Shown here: in pieces, positions 1-7,340 of the stretch
Layout of the letters: every line of letters starts with the position of its first letter
Numbering within the stretch: position 1 is the stretch's first letter
NCBI GenBank assembly: GCA_028278005.1
Contig: JANQFD010000059.1
Location: 1-12,285, forward strand
Origin: Chlorobium sp.
GTDB taxonomy: Bacteria; Bacteroidota; Chlorobiia; Chlorobiales; Chlorobiaceae
Reading direction: 5' to 3'
DNA: 12,285 nucleotides
Program-made: the position numbers and the translations under genes
Notes under the pieces: model-generated
Databases searched by the model: none
The model's input: the letters and a program-made list of their open reading frames with translations, nothing else
Told to the model about the DNA's origin: nothing

Positions 1-111
1 CAGTAGGCAGTTCTCAGTCTTCAGTCAAAATTCATTTCATTCTTTCTACCGACCTCCCTAGGGGTGAATAATCATTCGCCCCTACAAACTGCCGACTGAT
101 GACTGCAGACT
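1..111. repeat. Inverted CAGT/ACTG heptad arms around a hairpin
   Basis: The left arm (1-26) has CAGT at 1, 8, 15 and 22, exactly every 7 bases. The right arm (88-111) has the complement, ACTG, at 88, 95 and 102 and a partial ACT at 109, again every 7 bases. Between them is a hairpin with an 11-bp stem (59-69 with 74-84, one G-T wobble, loop AATC). The arms therefore face each other as an imperfect inverted repeat. The pattern recalls the short tandemly repeated heptanucleotide sequences known from cyanobacteria; that link is by resemblance only. The element may continue to the left, since the window starts inside a unit. No coding signal is seen here. Confidence 0.7.
59..84. repeat. 11-bp hairpin with GGGG/CCCC stem
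   Basis: The stem is TAGGGGTGAAT (59-69) paired with ATTCGCCCCTA (74-84), with one G-T wobble and a 4-base loop. There is no T-run on either side, so it is unlikely to be an intrinsic terminator. It looks like the core of a dispersed intergenic repeat. Confidence 0.7.
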
Positions 112-152
112 CTCTTCTCCATGCCTGCCACGGGCAACCATACCGACATGTC

Positions 153-249
153 GGGACCCCTAAAGTCCCCATCATTGCTCATTTCTCATTGCTACTGGCT
201 AACTTGCTCCTGCGAGCCAATGCGAGCTACTCCTGCGCACGAAGTGCGC
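153..249. repeat. Small repeat mosaic: hairpins and CATTNCT heptads
   Basis: This stretch holds a hairpin with GGGAC (153-157) paired to GTCCC (165-169), three tandem heptads CATTGCT, CATTTCT, CATTGCT (173-193), and a hairpin with GCGCAC (235-240) paired to GTGCGC (244-249) around a GAA loop. Short open frames cross it, but they resemble no protein and are rich in residues typical of translated repeats. I read it as non-coding intergenic repeat sequence. Confidence 0.55.
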
Positions 250-293
250 TGCTTACACCCCACACTTCCCTGCCAGCCAGCCATCCGGCGATC

Positions 294-313
294 AAGCCGA
301 CCGGCTTTCTTTT
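294..313 (+). terminator. Probable intrinsic terminator before the HNH gene
   Basis: AAGCC (294-298) pairs with GGCTT (303-307) around a 4-base loop, followed by a T-rich run to 313. It would end plus-strand transcripts entering from the left and so isolate the HNH gene promoter just downstream. The stem is short, so strength is uncertain. Confidence 0.5.
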
Positions 314-336
314 AACCTAAATGTGACTCCACGGTA

Positions 337-365
337 TTGACTATTTCGGAATATGGGTGTATACT
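337..365 (+). promoter_or_regulatory. Sigma-70-type promoter for the HNH gene
   Basis: TTGACT (337-342) and TATACT (360-365) are separated by 17 bases, close to the bacterial housekeeping consensus. Transcription would begin near 372, only about 12 bases before the ATG at 384. This placement rules out the GTG at 357 as the start codon for this transcript. Confidence 0.6.
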
Positions 366-383
366 TTACAAACAACCGAGCCA

Positions 384-899
384 ATGCCTTTACGCAGAAC
401 AAAAGTACTTGTACTGAACAGCAGCTATGAGCCACTGAGCATCTGTGACGCCCAAAAAGCCATTGTCCTGCTTTTTTGCGGAAAAGCGGTAACGGTAGCC
501 CATCACCCGGAACGGTTTATTTGTACGGTATCTGATTCATTTCCTCTTCCAAGCATTGTAAGGTTAACCGTTTATGTCCGGGTACCGTACAAGAAAATCA
601 TGTTGAACAGGAAAAATATTTTCAGGAGAGACAATTTTCAGTGCCAGTACTGCGGACGAACGGACAAGCCTCTGACCATCGATCACATGGTCCCGCGTTC
701 TCAAGGCGGAGAGGACTCATGGGAAAACCTTATAACCGCCTGCAGCCCCTGTAATACAAAAAAAGGCAGCAGAACTCCCCAGGAAGCGGGGATGCTGCCA
801 ATGAAACAGCCGATCCGCCCCAGTCACATAATGCTGATGAGAAAGTTCATCACTGCTGTTTCAGAGGAGTGGAAACCATACCTTTTCATGACCTCCTGA
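384..899 (+). CDS. HNH endonuclease domain protein
   Basis: The 171-residue protein has a conserved N-terminal part (TKVLVLNSSYEPL, residues 6-18) followed by an HNH nuclease domain at about 70-135. Visible key residues are the zinc-type pairs C87/C90 and C120/C123, and the HNH residues D100-H101, N115 and N124, in the pattern DH-PRS-GG-W-NL-AC-CN-KG-RTP. This family is common as a stand-alone gene in Chlorobi and Bacteroidetes and has no established role; cleavage or nicking of DNA is inferred from the domain. No mobile element or restriction gene lies next to it. A GTG at 357 would add nine residues but lies on the predicted promoter, and conserved sequence starts after 384, so the ATG is preferred. 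No Shine-Dalgarno sequence is visible. The gene for the glycoside hydrolase follows after 30 bases. Confidence 0.85.
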   Translation: MPLRRTKVLVLNSSYEPLSICDAQKAIVLLFCGKAVTVAHHPERFICTVSDSFPLPSIVRLTVYVRVPYKKIMLNRKNIFRRDNFQCQYCGRTDKPLTIDHMVPRSQGGEDSWENLITACSPCNTKKGSRTPQEAGMLPMKQPIRPSHIMLMRKFITAVSEEWKPYLFMTS

Positions 900-929
900 C
901 AGACGGCACGGAACATCCAGTCATTGACC

Positions 930-2675
930 ATGCATAAGAGATTCATTATAGCGGCATTGCTCATGTCGTTTTCTATGCAGCTATGTTTGCAGCAAATCGC
1001 TGCAGCATCGTCCAATACCCCTTCAGCTCTCCCGGTGAAGGCTCAGGATATTTTTACTCAAAATGATGCATGGGTTGAACAACAGCTCAGAGAAATGACC
1101 CTCTCTGAAAAAATCGGGCAGATGCTTGTCGCACACAGCCCTGCAACGTTCAAAAGTACCGGGGACAAACACTACCGGAAGCTTTCCCTCCTTATACGCC
1201 AGGGTAAAATAGGGGGGATCATGTTTCTCAAGGGCAATAGCCATGATGCTGCCGCTTTGGCAAACCGGTTTCAACTTCTTGCACCGCTCCCTCTTCTGAT
1301 CAGCGCCGATATGGAAAAAGGTCTTGCCATGAGAATCGATGGCGCAACCGAGTTTGCACCAAGCATGGCGCTGTCCGCAACCGGCGACTCGGGACTTGCA
1401 TACAATATGGCCGGCATTATCGCCCAGGAAGCAAAAGCGCTCGGAATCCGCCACAGTTACGGCCCAAGCGTCGACCTGAACCTCAACCCTCTGAATCCGA
1501 TAATCAATACCCGTTCTTATGGCGATAATATCCCTTTGACCATCGAGATGTCCAAAGCCTTTATTAACGGTCTCCAATCGAACGGAATGATCGCAACGGT
1601 CAAACATTTTCCGGGGCACGGTGACGTTACGGTTGACAGTCACGTCAACCTGCCTATCCTGCAGGCAGATAGGAAACGTCTTGAAAACCTTGAACTCAAG
1701 CCCTTTAAAGCAGCGATCGACCATGGAGTCATGAGCGTCATGATCGGCCATCTCGCAGTTCCAAAAATAACCGGGAACCTGACTCCGGCAACGCTTTCAT
1801 GGAGAATTGTCACCAAGCTCCTGAGAAATGAACTTGGTTTCACCGGTCTGATCGTTACCGATGCGCTCAACATGAAAGCGCTATACAAGGACTACACGCT
1901 CAAAGATATATCATTACGGGCAGTTGAAGCCGGCAGTGACATCCTGCTGTTCTCTCCCGATCCCGAATTGACACACAACACGATTCTCGATGCAGTAAGG
2001 CGCGGCAAATTATCCGAAAAGCAGATTAACAGGTCCGTTCGCCGAATTCTGCTTGCAAAACGATGGCTCGGCCTTGAAAAAAGCCGCCTGGTCAATCTGA
2101 ACTCCATACCAAATAAAATAAGCCTGAAGAAACATCATGAGCTTGCGGAAACCATAGCCAACAGCTCGATAACCGTTATACAGGATAAAAACAATGCTCT
2201 CCCCCTGAGAAAGCGGGACAACATGCTGCATATTGTCCTCGAAAACAAAAAACACTCGCTCTCGGGAGAAACATTCTCGAATAAAATGCACCGTGCTTTC
2301 AATGCAAAAACCATACGAATTCGTCCCGATTCAGACTCTCTTGATTATAGCGCCGCTGCAGATAAAGCCAAACGGGCTTCTGCCGTCATTATATCATCTT
2401 TCGTCGAAGTGCTCTCAGGAGCGAAATCTCTCGAGCTGAGCGACCGTCAGGAAGATTTCATTAACACTCTGATTCACAAGCGATCTTCACGCAAGCCGCT
2501 GATTATGATATCGTTCGGTACACCATACCTTATCAATCAGTTTCCCGATATACCCTCCTTCATCTGTACCTACTCTTCTTCCGAATCAAGCGAAGAAGCT
2601 GCCGTCAGACTCCTCAAGGGACAAATAAAACCTGAAGGCAAGCTTCCCGTGTCTCTTACGGCAAACCTTCGCTAA
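930..2675 (+). CDS. Exported family 3 glycoside hydrolase (NagZ-like)
   Basis: This 581-residue protein is a family 3 glycoside hydrolase of the beta-N-acetylhexosaminidase type. Residues 1-26 look like a signal peptide (basic start, hydrophobic core, Ala-rich cleavage region; no lipobox), so it should act in the periplasm or outside. The N-terminal TIM-barrel domain spans about 45-380. It carries KHFPGHGD (225-232) and the D-S-H loop whose His (about 238) is the acid/base in NagZ-type enzymes, and the nucleophile Asp in LIVTDALNMKAL (about 311). A C-terminal GH3 domain (about 400-575) ends with PEGKLPVSL. Exported two-domain members of this type release N-acetylglucosamine from peptidoglycan fragments; the exact substrate here is inferred. 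A TTG at 924 is also in frame, but the ATG at 930 gives the natural signal peptide. It probably shares a transcript with the HNH gene. Confidence 0.9.
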   Translation: MHKRFIIAALLMSFSMQLCLQQIAAASSNTPSALPVKAQDIFTQNDAWVEQQLREMTLSEKIGQMLVAHSPATFKSTGDKHYRKLSLLIRQGKIGGIMFLKGNSHDAAALANRFQLLAPLPLLISADMEKGLAMRIDGATEFAPSMALSATGDSGLAYNMAGIIAQEAKALGIRHSYGPSVDLNLNPLNPIINTRSYGDNIPLTIEMSKAFINGLQSNGMIATVKHFPGHGDVTVDSHVNLPILQADRKRLENLELKPFKAAIDHGVMSVMIGHLAVPKITGNLTPATLSWRIVTKLLRNELGFTGLIVTDALNMKALYKDYTLKDISLRAVEAGSDILLFSPDPELTHNTILDAVRRGKLSEKQINRSVRRILLAKRWLGLEKSRLVNLNSIPNKISLKKHHELAETIANSSITVIQDKNNALPLRKRDNMLHIVLENKKHSLSGETFSNKMHRAFNAKTIRIRPDSDSLDYSAAADKAKRASAVIISSFVEVLSGAKSLELSDRQEDFINTLIHKRSSRKPLIMISFGTPYLINQFPDIPSFICTYSSSESSEEAAVRLLKGQIKPEGKLPVSLTANLR

Positions 2676-2704
2676 CCCTCAGACCGGGATATTCCTCATG
2701 ACAT

Positions 2705-2730
2705 AGCCATCGGACTCCTCGGGCTTTTTT
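2705..2730 (+). terminator. Weak intrinsic terminator after the glycoside hydrolase
   Basis: AGCC (2705-2708) pairs with GGCT (2722-2725), with a possible extra CG/CG pair inside, followed by six T. The stem is short and interrupted, but the T-run and its place 30 bases after the stop codon support it. Confidence 0.5.
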
Positions 2731-2770
2731 GTTACATTAACGCTATCAGTTCATTGAAACATCACGATTT

Positions 2771-4180
2771 ATGACCAAGACCATACGGGATGAATCTACA
2801 GCCAGTGCCTACTGGGGTGCGGTGAATACGTTCTGTGCGCTCAAGGATATACACGTCATAGCCGATGCCCCGGTAGGGTGCTACAATCTTGTAGGTGTTG
2901 CGGTGATGGATTATACCGATGCCATTCCCTATCTGGAAAACTTTACACCGACAAGTCTCACTGAAAAAGAGATTGCTTCTTCCGGCAGCTCGGAGTCGGT
3001 TACTGACGTGATTGAGAAGCTTGGTGATACCGGTAAACAGCTGATCGTCGTTTCAAGCGCGGAAAGCGAAATGATCGGAAGCGATCATGAGCAGATGCTT
3101 CAGCACAGGTATCCGCATATCCGGTTCTTTGCATCCAATTCTCTCGGAGAAAACGAATGGCAAGGCAGAGACAAGGCGCTCGTGTGGCTGTATGACTCTT
3201 TTGACGATAAAAAAACAGCGGAAACCGAACAAGGCACCGTCAGTATTATCGGACCGACTTACGGATGTTTCAACAGCCCATCGGACCTTGCCGAGCTGAA
3301 ACGCCTGATAACCGGTTGCGGTGCGGCGATCAGACACATTTTTCCCTTTGAAAGCGAATTGCAGGATATTGCAACGATAAAAAACTCCGATGTGATCGTG
3401 GTTATGTACCGCGAATTCGGCCAAACGCTGGCTGACAAGCTCGGCAGACCTGTCCTTCAGGCGCCTTTCGGGCTTGCCGAAACCGAACAGTTTATCAGGA
3501 ACCTCGGCAAGCTTACAGGAAACGAAGCAAAAGCCGACGCTTTTTTCCGGGAAGAAAAGCGCACTACCCTGCAGCCTTTGTGGGATTTATGGCGGGGCCC
3601 GCAATCTGAATGGTTTCCTACGATACGTTTCGGTGTTGCAGCCGACCGCACCTACGCTGAAGGACTATCAAAATTTCTGGGAAACGAGATGGGCATGCAA
3701 TGTCTTTTCAGTCACGACTCGGCTGAAACCGATAATGATGGGCTTCGCGAGGAACTTGCTTCCACGCAGCCCCAGTTCATGTTCGGGCGGATAGTTGACA
3801 AGATCTATCTTGCAGAACTCGAAGCCAAAACCCGCTTCTTTCCCGCCGGATTCCCTGGCCCGATTGTACGCAGAGCTTTGGGAACCCCGTTTATGGGTCA
3901 CAGCGGTGCGGTTTATCTTATCCAGGAAATAGTCAACGCTCTTTACGACACCCTCTTCACCTTTCTGCCCATTACCGGCAAAACAGCATCGGAGAACCAG
4001 CCCCAGCGCAAAATATCCTGGACCAGCGAGGCTAACACAGTACTTGAAGCTATCGTTGCAAAGGCCCCATTCATCAGCCAGATCTCTTTCGGCAGGGAAT
4101 TGAAGAAAAAAGCCGAAGCCCTTGCCGCAAAACAGGGAAAAGATACGGTGACCCCTGATATGCTGAATAATTTATCCTGA
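2771..4180 (+). CDS. bchZ: Chlorophyllide a reductase subunit Z
   Basis: BchZ pairs with BchY to form the catalytic part of chlorophyllide a oxidoreductase, which with the iron protein BchX reduces ring B of the chlorin on the way to bacteriochlorophyll a. The 469-residue protein has the nitrogenase-like component 1 fold: an N-terminal region with the APVGC motif (Cys37), a second segment with GPTYGC (Cys166), and GTPFMGHSGA at about 371-380. The C-terminal 50 residues (about 415-465, W-T-EA...F-R-L-K-A-A-G-VT-DML) match the small C-terminal domain shared by BchB, ChlB and BchZ. The length suits BchZ and the N-terminus does not match BchB. No bchX or bchY is adjacent. The ATG has no clear ribosome binding site and I could not find a convincing promoter in the 40 bases after the preceding terminator. 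Confidence 0.92.
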   Translation: MTKTIRDESTASAYWGAVNTFCALKDIHVIADAPVGCYNLVGVAVMDYTDAIPYLENFTPTSLTEKEIASSGSSESVTDVIEKLGDTGKQLIVVSSAESEMIGSDHEQMLQHRYPHIRFFASNSLGENEWQGRDKALVWLYDSFDDKKTAETEQGTVSIIGPTYGCFNSPSDLAELKRLITGCGAAIRHIFPFESELQDIATIKNSDVIVVMYREFGQTLADKLGRPVLQAPFGLAETEQFIRNLGKLTGNEAKADAFFREEKRTTLQPLWDLWRGPQSEWFPTIRFGVAADRTYAEGLSKFLGNEMGMQCLFSHDSAETDNDGLREELASTQPQFMFGRIVDKIYLAELEAKTRFFPAGFPGPIVRRALGTPFMGHSGAVYLIQEIVNALYDTLFTFLPITGKTASENQPQRKISWTSEANTVLEAIVAKAPFISQISFGRELKKKAEALAAKQGKDTVTPDMLNNLS

Positions 4181-4188
4181 CGCTCAAA

Positions 4189-4223
4189 CCTATAGGACTT
4201 ATAGGACCTATATGTCCTATAGG
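4189..4223. repeat. Nested TATAGGAC palindrome
   Basis: CCTATAGGAC (4189-4198) is an exact reverse complement of GTCCTATAGG (4214-4223). Inside lies a second palindrome, TATAGG-A-CCTATA. The unit TATAGGAC appears repeatedly in either orientation. It begins 8 bases after bchZ, has no T-run, and is best read as a dispersed intergenic repeat, possibly stabilising the bchZ mRNA 3' end. Confidence 0.7.
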
Positions 4224-4282
4224 CAAAAGACCCGTAACAAATCAATTAAACCGCGCAGCAGGTTATTCGAGGTGACTCAATT

Positions 4283-4310
4283 TTGAATTGTGACAATTAA
4301 TTCGTAACAT
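4283..4310 (+). promoter_or_regulatory. Candidate promoter of the thrS cluster with internal palindrome
   Basis: TTGAAT (4283-4288) and TAACAT (4305-4310) are 16 bases apart. A perfect palindrome, AATTGT-G-ACAATT (4286-4298), covers the end of the -35 box and most of the spacer, a typical place for a repressor site. Transcription would start near 4317, leaving a leader of about 160 bases before thrS. Prediction only; a TATAAT-like -10 box is lacking. Confidence 0.4.
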
Positions 4311-4316
4311 CCCTCT

Positions 4317-4475
4317 CTTCTTGTCGAATCGGGAACATGCAGCAAAGAAAATGCTGAAACCCGGCCCTCCCGATCGGCAATCAACTAACTGAAAGCGGCT
4401 GGACGATCCTGAAATCAGGAAAGAAGCGGTTCAGAAACATGCTTCTTTAAAGAGTATTGAACAGAGACAGAATTC
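4317..4475 (+). promoter_or_regulatory. thrS 5' leader with two adjacent hairpins
   Basis: The leader holds TCCTG/CAGGA (4407-4411 with 4416-4420) directly followed by an 8-bp stem, AAAGAAGC (4420-4427) with GCTTCTTT (4441-4448), around a 13-base loop. The second stem ends 27 bases before the start codon. There is no T-box sequence and no terminator T-run that I can see. Known thrS genes in enteric bacteria are controlled by tRNA-like leader hairpins that bind ThrRS; whether this leader does the same is not shown by the sequence. Confidence 0.35.
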
Positions 4476-6455
4476 ATGTCCGACAACATAGAGGTACAGG
4501 CAACGGTAACCATTACGTTCCCTGACGGCAAAAACCGTTCGTTCCCGTCTGGAATAACCGGTTACGATATAGCGCAATCCATTGGACGCAAGCTGGCAAA
4601 AGATGCTCTTGCCGTCAGTATTGACGGCAGGCCTGTAGACCTTTCCACTCCGATAACCGAAGATGCCGATGTAGAGATCATAACGTTCGATCATCCCGAA
4701 GTCCTCGGAAAGGAAATCTTCTGGCACAGCGCCAGCCATATCATGGCCCAGGCAATAGAAGAGTTGTTTCCTGGAACGAAATTTGGAGCGGGACCGGCAG
4801 TGGAGCAGGGTTTTTATTACGATATCGCATCCGAACACCGTTTCACCGAAAGCGATCTTGAAGCCATTGAAAAGAAAATGCTGGAAATCAGCAAACGCTC
4901 TCTCGAAATACGACGTGATGAACTTTCCAGAGAAGATGCAATCGCATACTTCTCCTCAACAAGGAACGACCCGTACAAGGTTGAAATTCTGGAGGATACG
5001 CTGAAGGATACAGCAACAGTATCGGTATATCATCAGGGGAACTTCGCCGACCTGTGCAGCGGCCCGCACCTTTCGAACACGTCGCAGCTGAAAGCGGTAA
5101 AGCTGACGAACATTTCAGCTTCGTTCTGGAGGGGTGACGCCTCGAGGGAGAGCATGCAAAGAATTTACGGGATAGCGTTTCCTTCCGAAAAACTACTGAA
5201 ACAGCATCTTGCGCACATAGAGGAAGCAAAGAAAAGGGATCATCGAAAACTCGGAGCAGAACTTGAACTGTTCCTGCTCTCACAGGAAGTAGGCAGCGGC
5301 CTGCCTATATGGTTACCGAAAGGGGCCATTGTCCGTAACGAGCTTGAGTCGTTCCTGCGCGAAGAACAGAGAAAACGGGGTTATGTTCCGGTCTATACAC
5401 CACACATCGGCAATATCGGACTGTACAAACGATCCGGGCATTATCCCTATTACAGTGATTCCCAGTTTCCGCCCCTTACCTATAAGGACGATCTGGGCAG
5501 GGAAGAGCAATACCTCCTGAAACCGATGAACTGTCCCCATCACCATATGATATACAGTTCGAAACTGCGCAGTTACAGGGATCTTCCCATCCGTTTGACA
5601 GAGTTCGGCACCGTTTACCGGCACGAACAGTCAGGAGAGCTGAACGGACTGATCCGGGCACGCGGATTTACTCAGGACGATTCACACATCTACTGCAGGC
5701 CGGACCAGCTGGTCGATGAAATCTGTAACGCTATCGACCTGACCAAGTTTGTGTTCGCAACACTCGGCTTTGACGATATCGAAATCAGGCTCTCCCTTCA
5801 CGACCCTGAAAACCTCGAAAAATACGGTGGCACTGAAGATGTATGGCAACAGGCTGAACAGGATGTCAGGGCAGCTGCCGACCGCATGGGAATCAACTAT
5901 ATCATCGGTATCGGCGAAGCAAGTTTTTACGGACCGAAAATTGACTTTATCGTACGTGACGCTCTGGGAAGAAAATGGCAGCTCGGAACCGTCCAGGTGG
6001 ATTACGTTATGCCTGAAAGGTTCGATCTTACCTATATCGGCAGCGATGGACAGCAGCACCGTCCGGTAATCATCCACAGAGCTCCGTTCGGTTCAATGGA
6101 GCGATTTATCGGCGTACTCATTGAACACACAGCGGGCAACTTCCCGTTATGGCTGGCTCCGGTTCAGGCAGCAGTCCTGCCGATCACCGAAGAGGTTCAC
6201 GATTACGCAGCAGCAGTTCACCAAAAGCTTGTCGAAACCGGCATACGCGCTGAACTTGATCTTCGCAGTGAAAAGATCGGCAAGAAAATACGAGAGGCGG
6301 AAGTAGGCAAAATACCCTATATGATAATCATCGGCCAGAAAGAGGCTGAAACGGGAGAAATCTCATTGCGTCGTCACCGAAAAGGTGATCAGGGCAATCT
6401 GACTACCCGGGATATGCTCGAAAAGCTTACAACCGAAATCAAAGAGAAATCTTGA
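4476..6455 (+). CDS. thrS: Threonine-tRNA ligase
   Basis: This cytoplasmic class II synthetase joins threonine to tRNAThr. The 659 residues show the full bacterial layout: TGS domain (about 5-70), editing domain (about 75-235), catalytic core (about 260-550) and anticodon-binding domain (about 560-655). The editing site residues H84 and H88 (HSASH) and C194/H198 (CSGPH) are present, so it should clear Ser-tRNAThr. The catalytic zinc ligands C353, H404 and H534 are all present, with motif 2 around TEFGTVYRHEQSGEL and motif 3 around HRAPFGSMERF. Length is normal. It is the first gene of a translation cluster, with infC 34 bases downstream. No strong Shine-Dalgarno sequence precedes the ATG. Confidence 0.97.
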   Translation: MSDNIEVQATVTITFPDGKNRSFPSGITGYDIAQSIGRKLAKDALAVSIDGRPVDLSTPITEDADVEIITFDHPEVLGKEIFWHSASHIMAQAIEELFPGTKFGAGPAVEQGFYYDIASEHRFTESDLEAIEKKMLEISKRSLEIRRDELSREDAIAYFSSTRNDPYKVEILEDTLKDTATVSVYHQGNFADLCSGPHLSNTSQLKAVKLTNISASFWRGDASRESMQRIYGIAFPSEKLLKQHLAHIEEAKKRDHRKLGAELELFLLSQEVGSGLPIWLPKGAIVRNELESFLREEQRKRGYVPVYTPHIGNIGLYKRSGHYPYYSDSQFPPLTYKDDLGREEQYLLKPMNCPHHHMIYSSKLRSYRDLPIRLTEFGTVYRHEQSGELNGLIRARGFTQDDSHIYCRPDQLVDEICNAIDLTKFVFATLGFDDIEIRLSLHDPENLEKYGGTEDVWQQAEQDVRAAADRMGINYIIGIGEASFYGPKIDFIVRDALGRKWQLGTVQVDYVMPERFDLTYIGSDGQQHRPVIIHRAPFGSMERFIGVLIEHTAGNFPLWLAPVQAAVLPITEEVHDYAAAVHQKLVETGIRAELDLRSEKIGKKIREAEVGKIPYMIIIGQKEAETGEISLRRHRKGDQGNLTTRDMLEKLTTEIKEKS

Positions 6456-6489
6456 ACCCATAGCGACATTTCAAACTAACCGATACCGA

Positions 6490-7086
6490 ATGAGAAAAAA
6501 GAAAACCGCTCCTCAAAAACAGAAAGTAACCTACAGAGTCAATGAACAAATCAGGGTACCTGAAGTAAGGGTTGTTTTCAGTGACGGATCACAGGAGATC
6601 ATGAAAACGGGCAGCGCCTTGAGGTTAGCAGAGCAAGAGGGACTTGATCTCATAGAAGTACAGCCGACAGCAAACCCGCCTGTCTGCAAGCTGGATAATT
6701 ATGGCAAGCTGCAATACAAGCTTGACAAAAAAGATAAAGACAGAAAGAAAAAATCAAAGCCGACCGCGCTCAAGGAACTTCGATTCCATCCGAACACGGA
6801 CAAGCATGATTTTGATTTCAAAGCAGCTCACCTGGAGGAGTTTCTCCGTAAGGGAAACAGAGTCCGCGCAACCGTCGTCTTTCTCGGACGATCCATTATC
6901 TACAAGGATAAAGGTTTCGAGCTTGTTGAGCGTTTGACTGAACGCCTCCAGAACGTCAGCAACCGTGAAGGGGAACCGAAATTCGAGGGAAAAAGGCTGT
7001 TTGTTTACTTCGAACCTGACAAGAAAAAAATCGATGCTTACGAGAGACAGCTGGCTAAATCCAGGCAGGAAGAAAATCCTGAATAA
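6490..7086 (+). CDS. infC: Translation initiation factor IF-3
   Basis: IF-3 binds the 30S subunit, keeps the subunits apart and checks start-codon and initiator tRNA pairing. The 198 residues include the N-terminal domain (about 14-80, with GLDLIEVQPTANPPVCKLDNYGK), a lysine-rich linker (78-90) and the C-terminal domain (about 92-178, with RFHPNTDKHDFDFK). A short charged tail follows. The start is ATG, not the AUU that lets enterobacterial IF-3 limit its own synthesis, so that mechanism is not evident. The gene sits in the classical order thrS-infC-rpmI-rplT. The thrS-infC gap of 34 bases is too short for a large L20-binding leader. Confidence 0.96.
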   Translation: MRKKKTAPQKQKVTYRVNEQIRVPEVRVVFSDGSQEIMKTGSALRLAEQEGLDLIEVQPTANPPVCKLDNYGKLQYKLDKKDKDRKKKSKPTALKELRFHPNTDKHDFDFKAAHLEEFLRKGNRVRATVVFLGRSIIYKDKGFELVERLTERLQNVSNREGEPKFEGKRLFVYFEPDKKKIDAYERQLAKSRQEENPE

Positions 7087-7114
7087 ACTTTATACATAAC
7101 CAAACGATACGACC

Positions 7115-7309
7115 ATGCCTAAAATGAAATCCCACCGTGGAGCCTGCAAGCGGTTTAAAAAAACCGCGTCTGGCAGTATTAAACGTGAAAGAATGAACGG
7201 GTCGCACAATCTTGAAAAAAAGAACAGGAAAAGAACCCGCCGCATACATCAGTCGACGATGGTCGACAAAACCCAGGAAAAGCAGATTAAACGCATGATC
7301 CTGGCCTGA
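7115..7309 (+). CDS. rpmI: 50S ribosomal protein L35
   Basis: This is a small, strongly basic protein of 64 residues, the usual length for L35, a late-assembling component of the large subunit. The opening MPKMKSHRGACKRFK and the later HNLEKKNRKRTR region are typical of the family. It lies 28 bases after infC and 31 bases before rplT, as in most bacteria. No ribosome binding site is visible. Confidence 0.95.
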   Translation: MPKMKSHRGACKRFKKTASGSIKRERMNGSHNLEKKNRKRTRRIHQSTMVDKTQEKQIKRMILA

Positions 7310-7340
7310 TGTCCTTTTTTAACATTAAATAGAGAGTACG

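Noticed and set aside
99..320. Two overlapping short open frames (99-320 and 121-315, plus strand)
   Set aside because: They run through the heptad repeats, hairpins and terminator, have no ribosome binding site and resemble no protein.
357..383. GTG start adding nine residues to the HNH protein
   Set aside because: It overlaps the predicted -10 box and the added residues are outside the conserved region.
1023..1751. 242-codon open frame on the minus strand inside the glycoside hydrolase gene
   Set aside because: It is antisense to a clearly conserved enzyme, Cys/His/Arg-rich in a way typical of shadow frames, and has no start signals.
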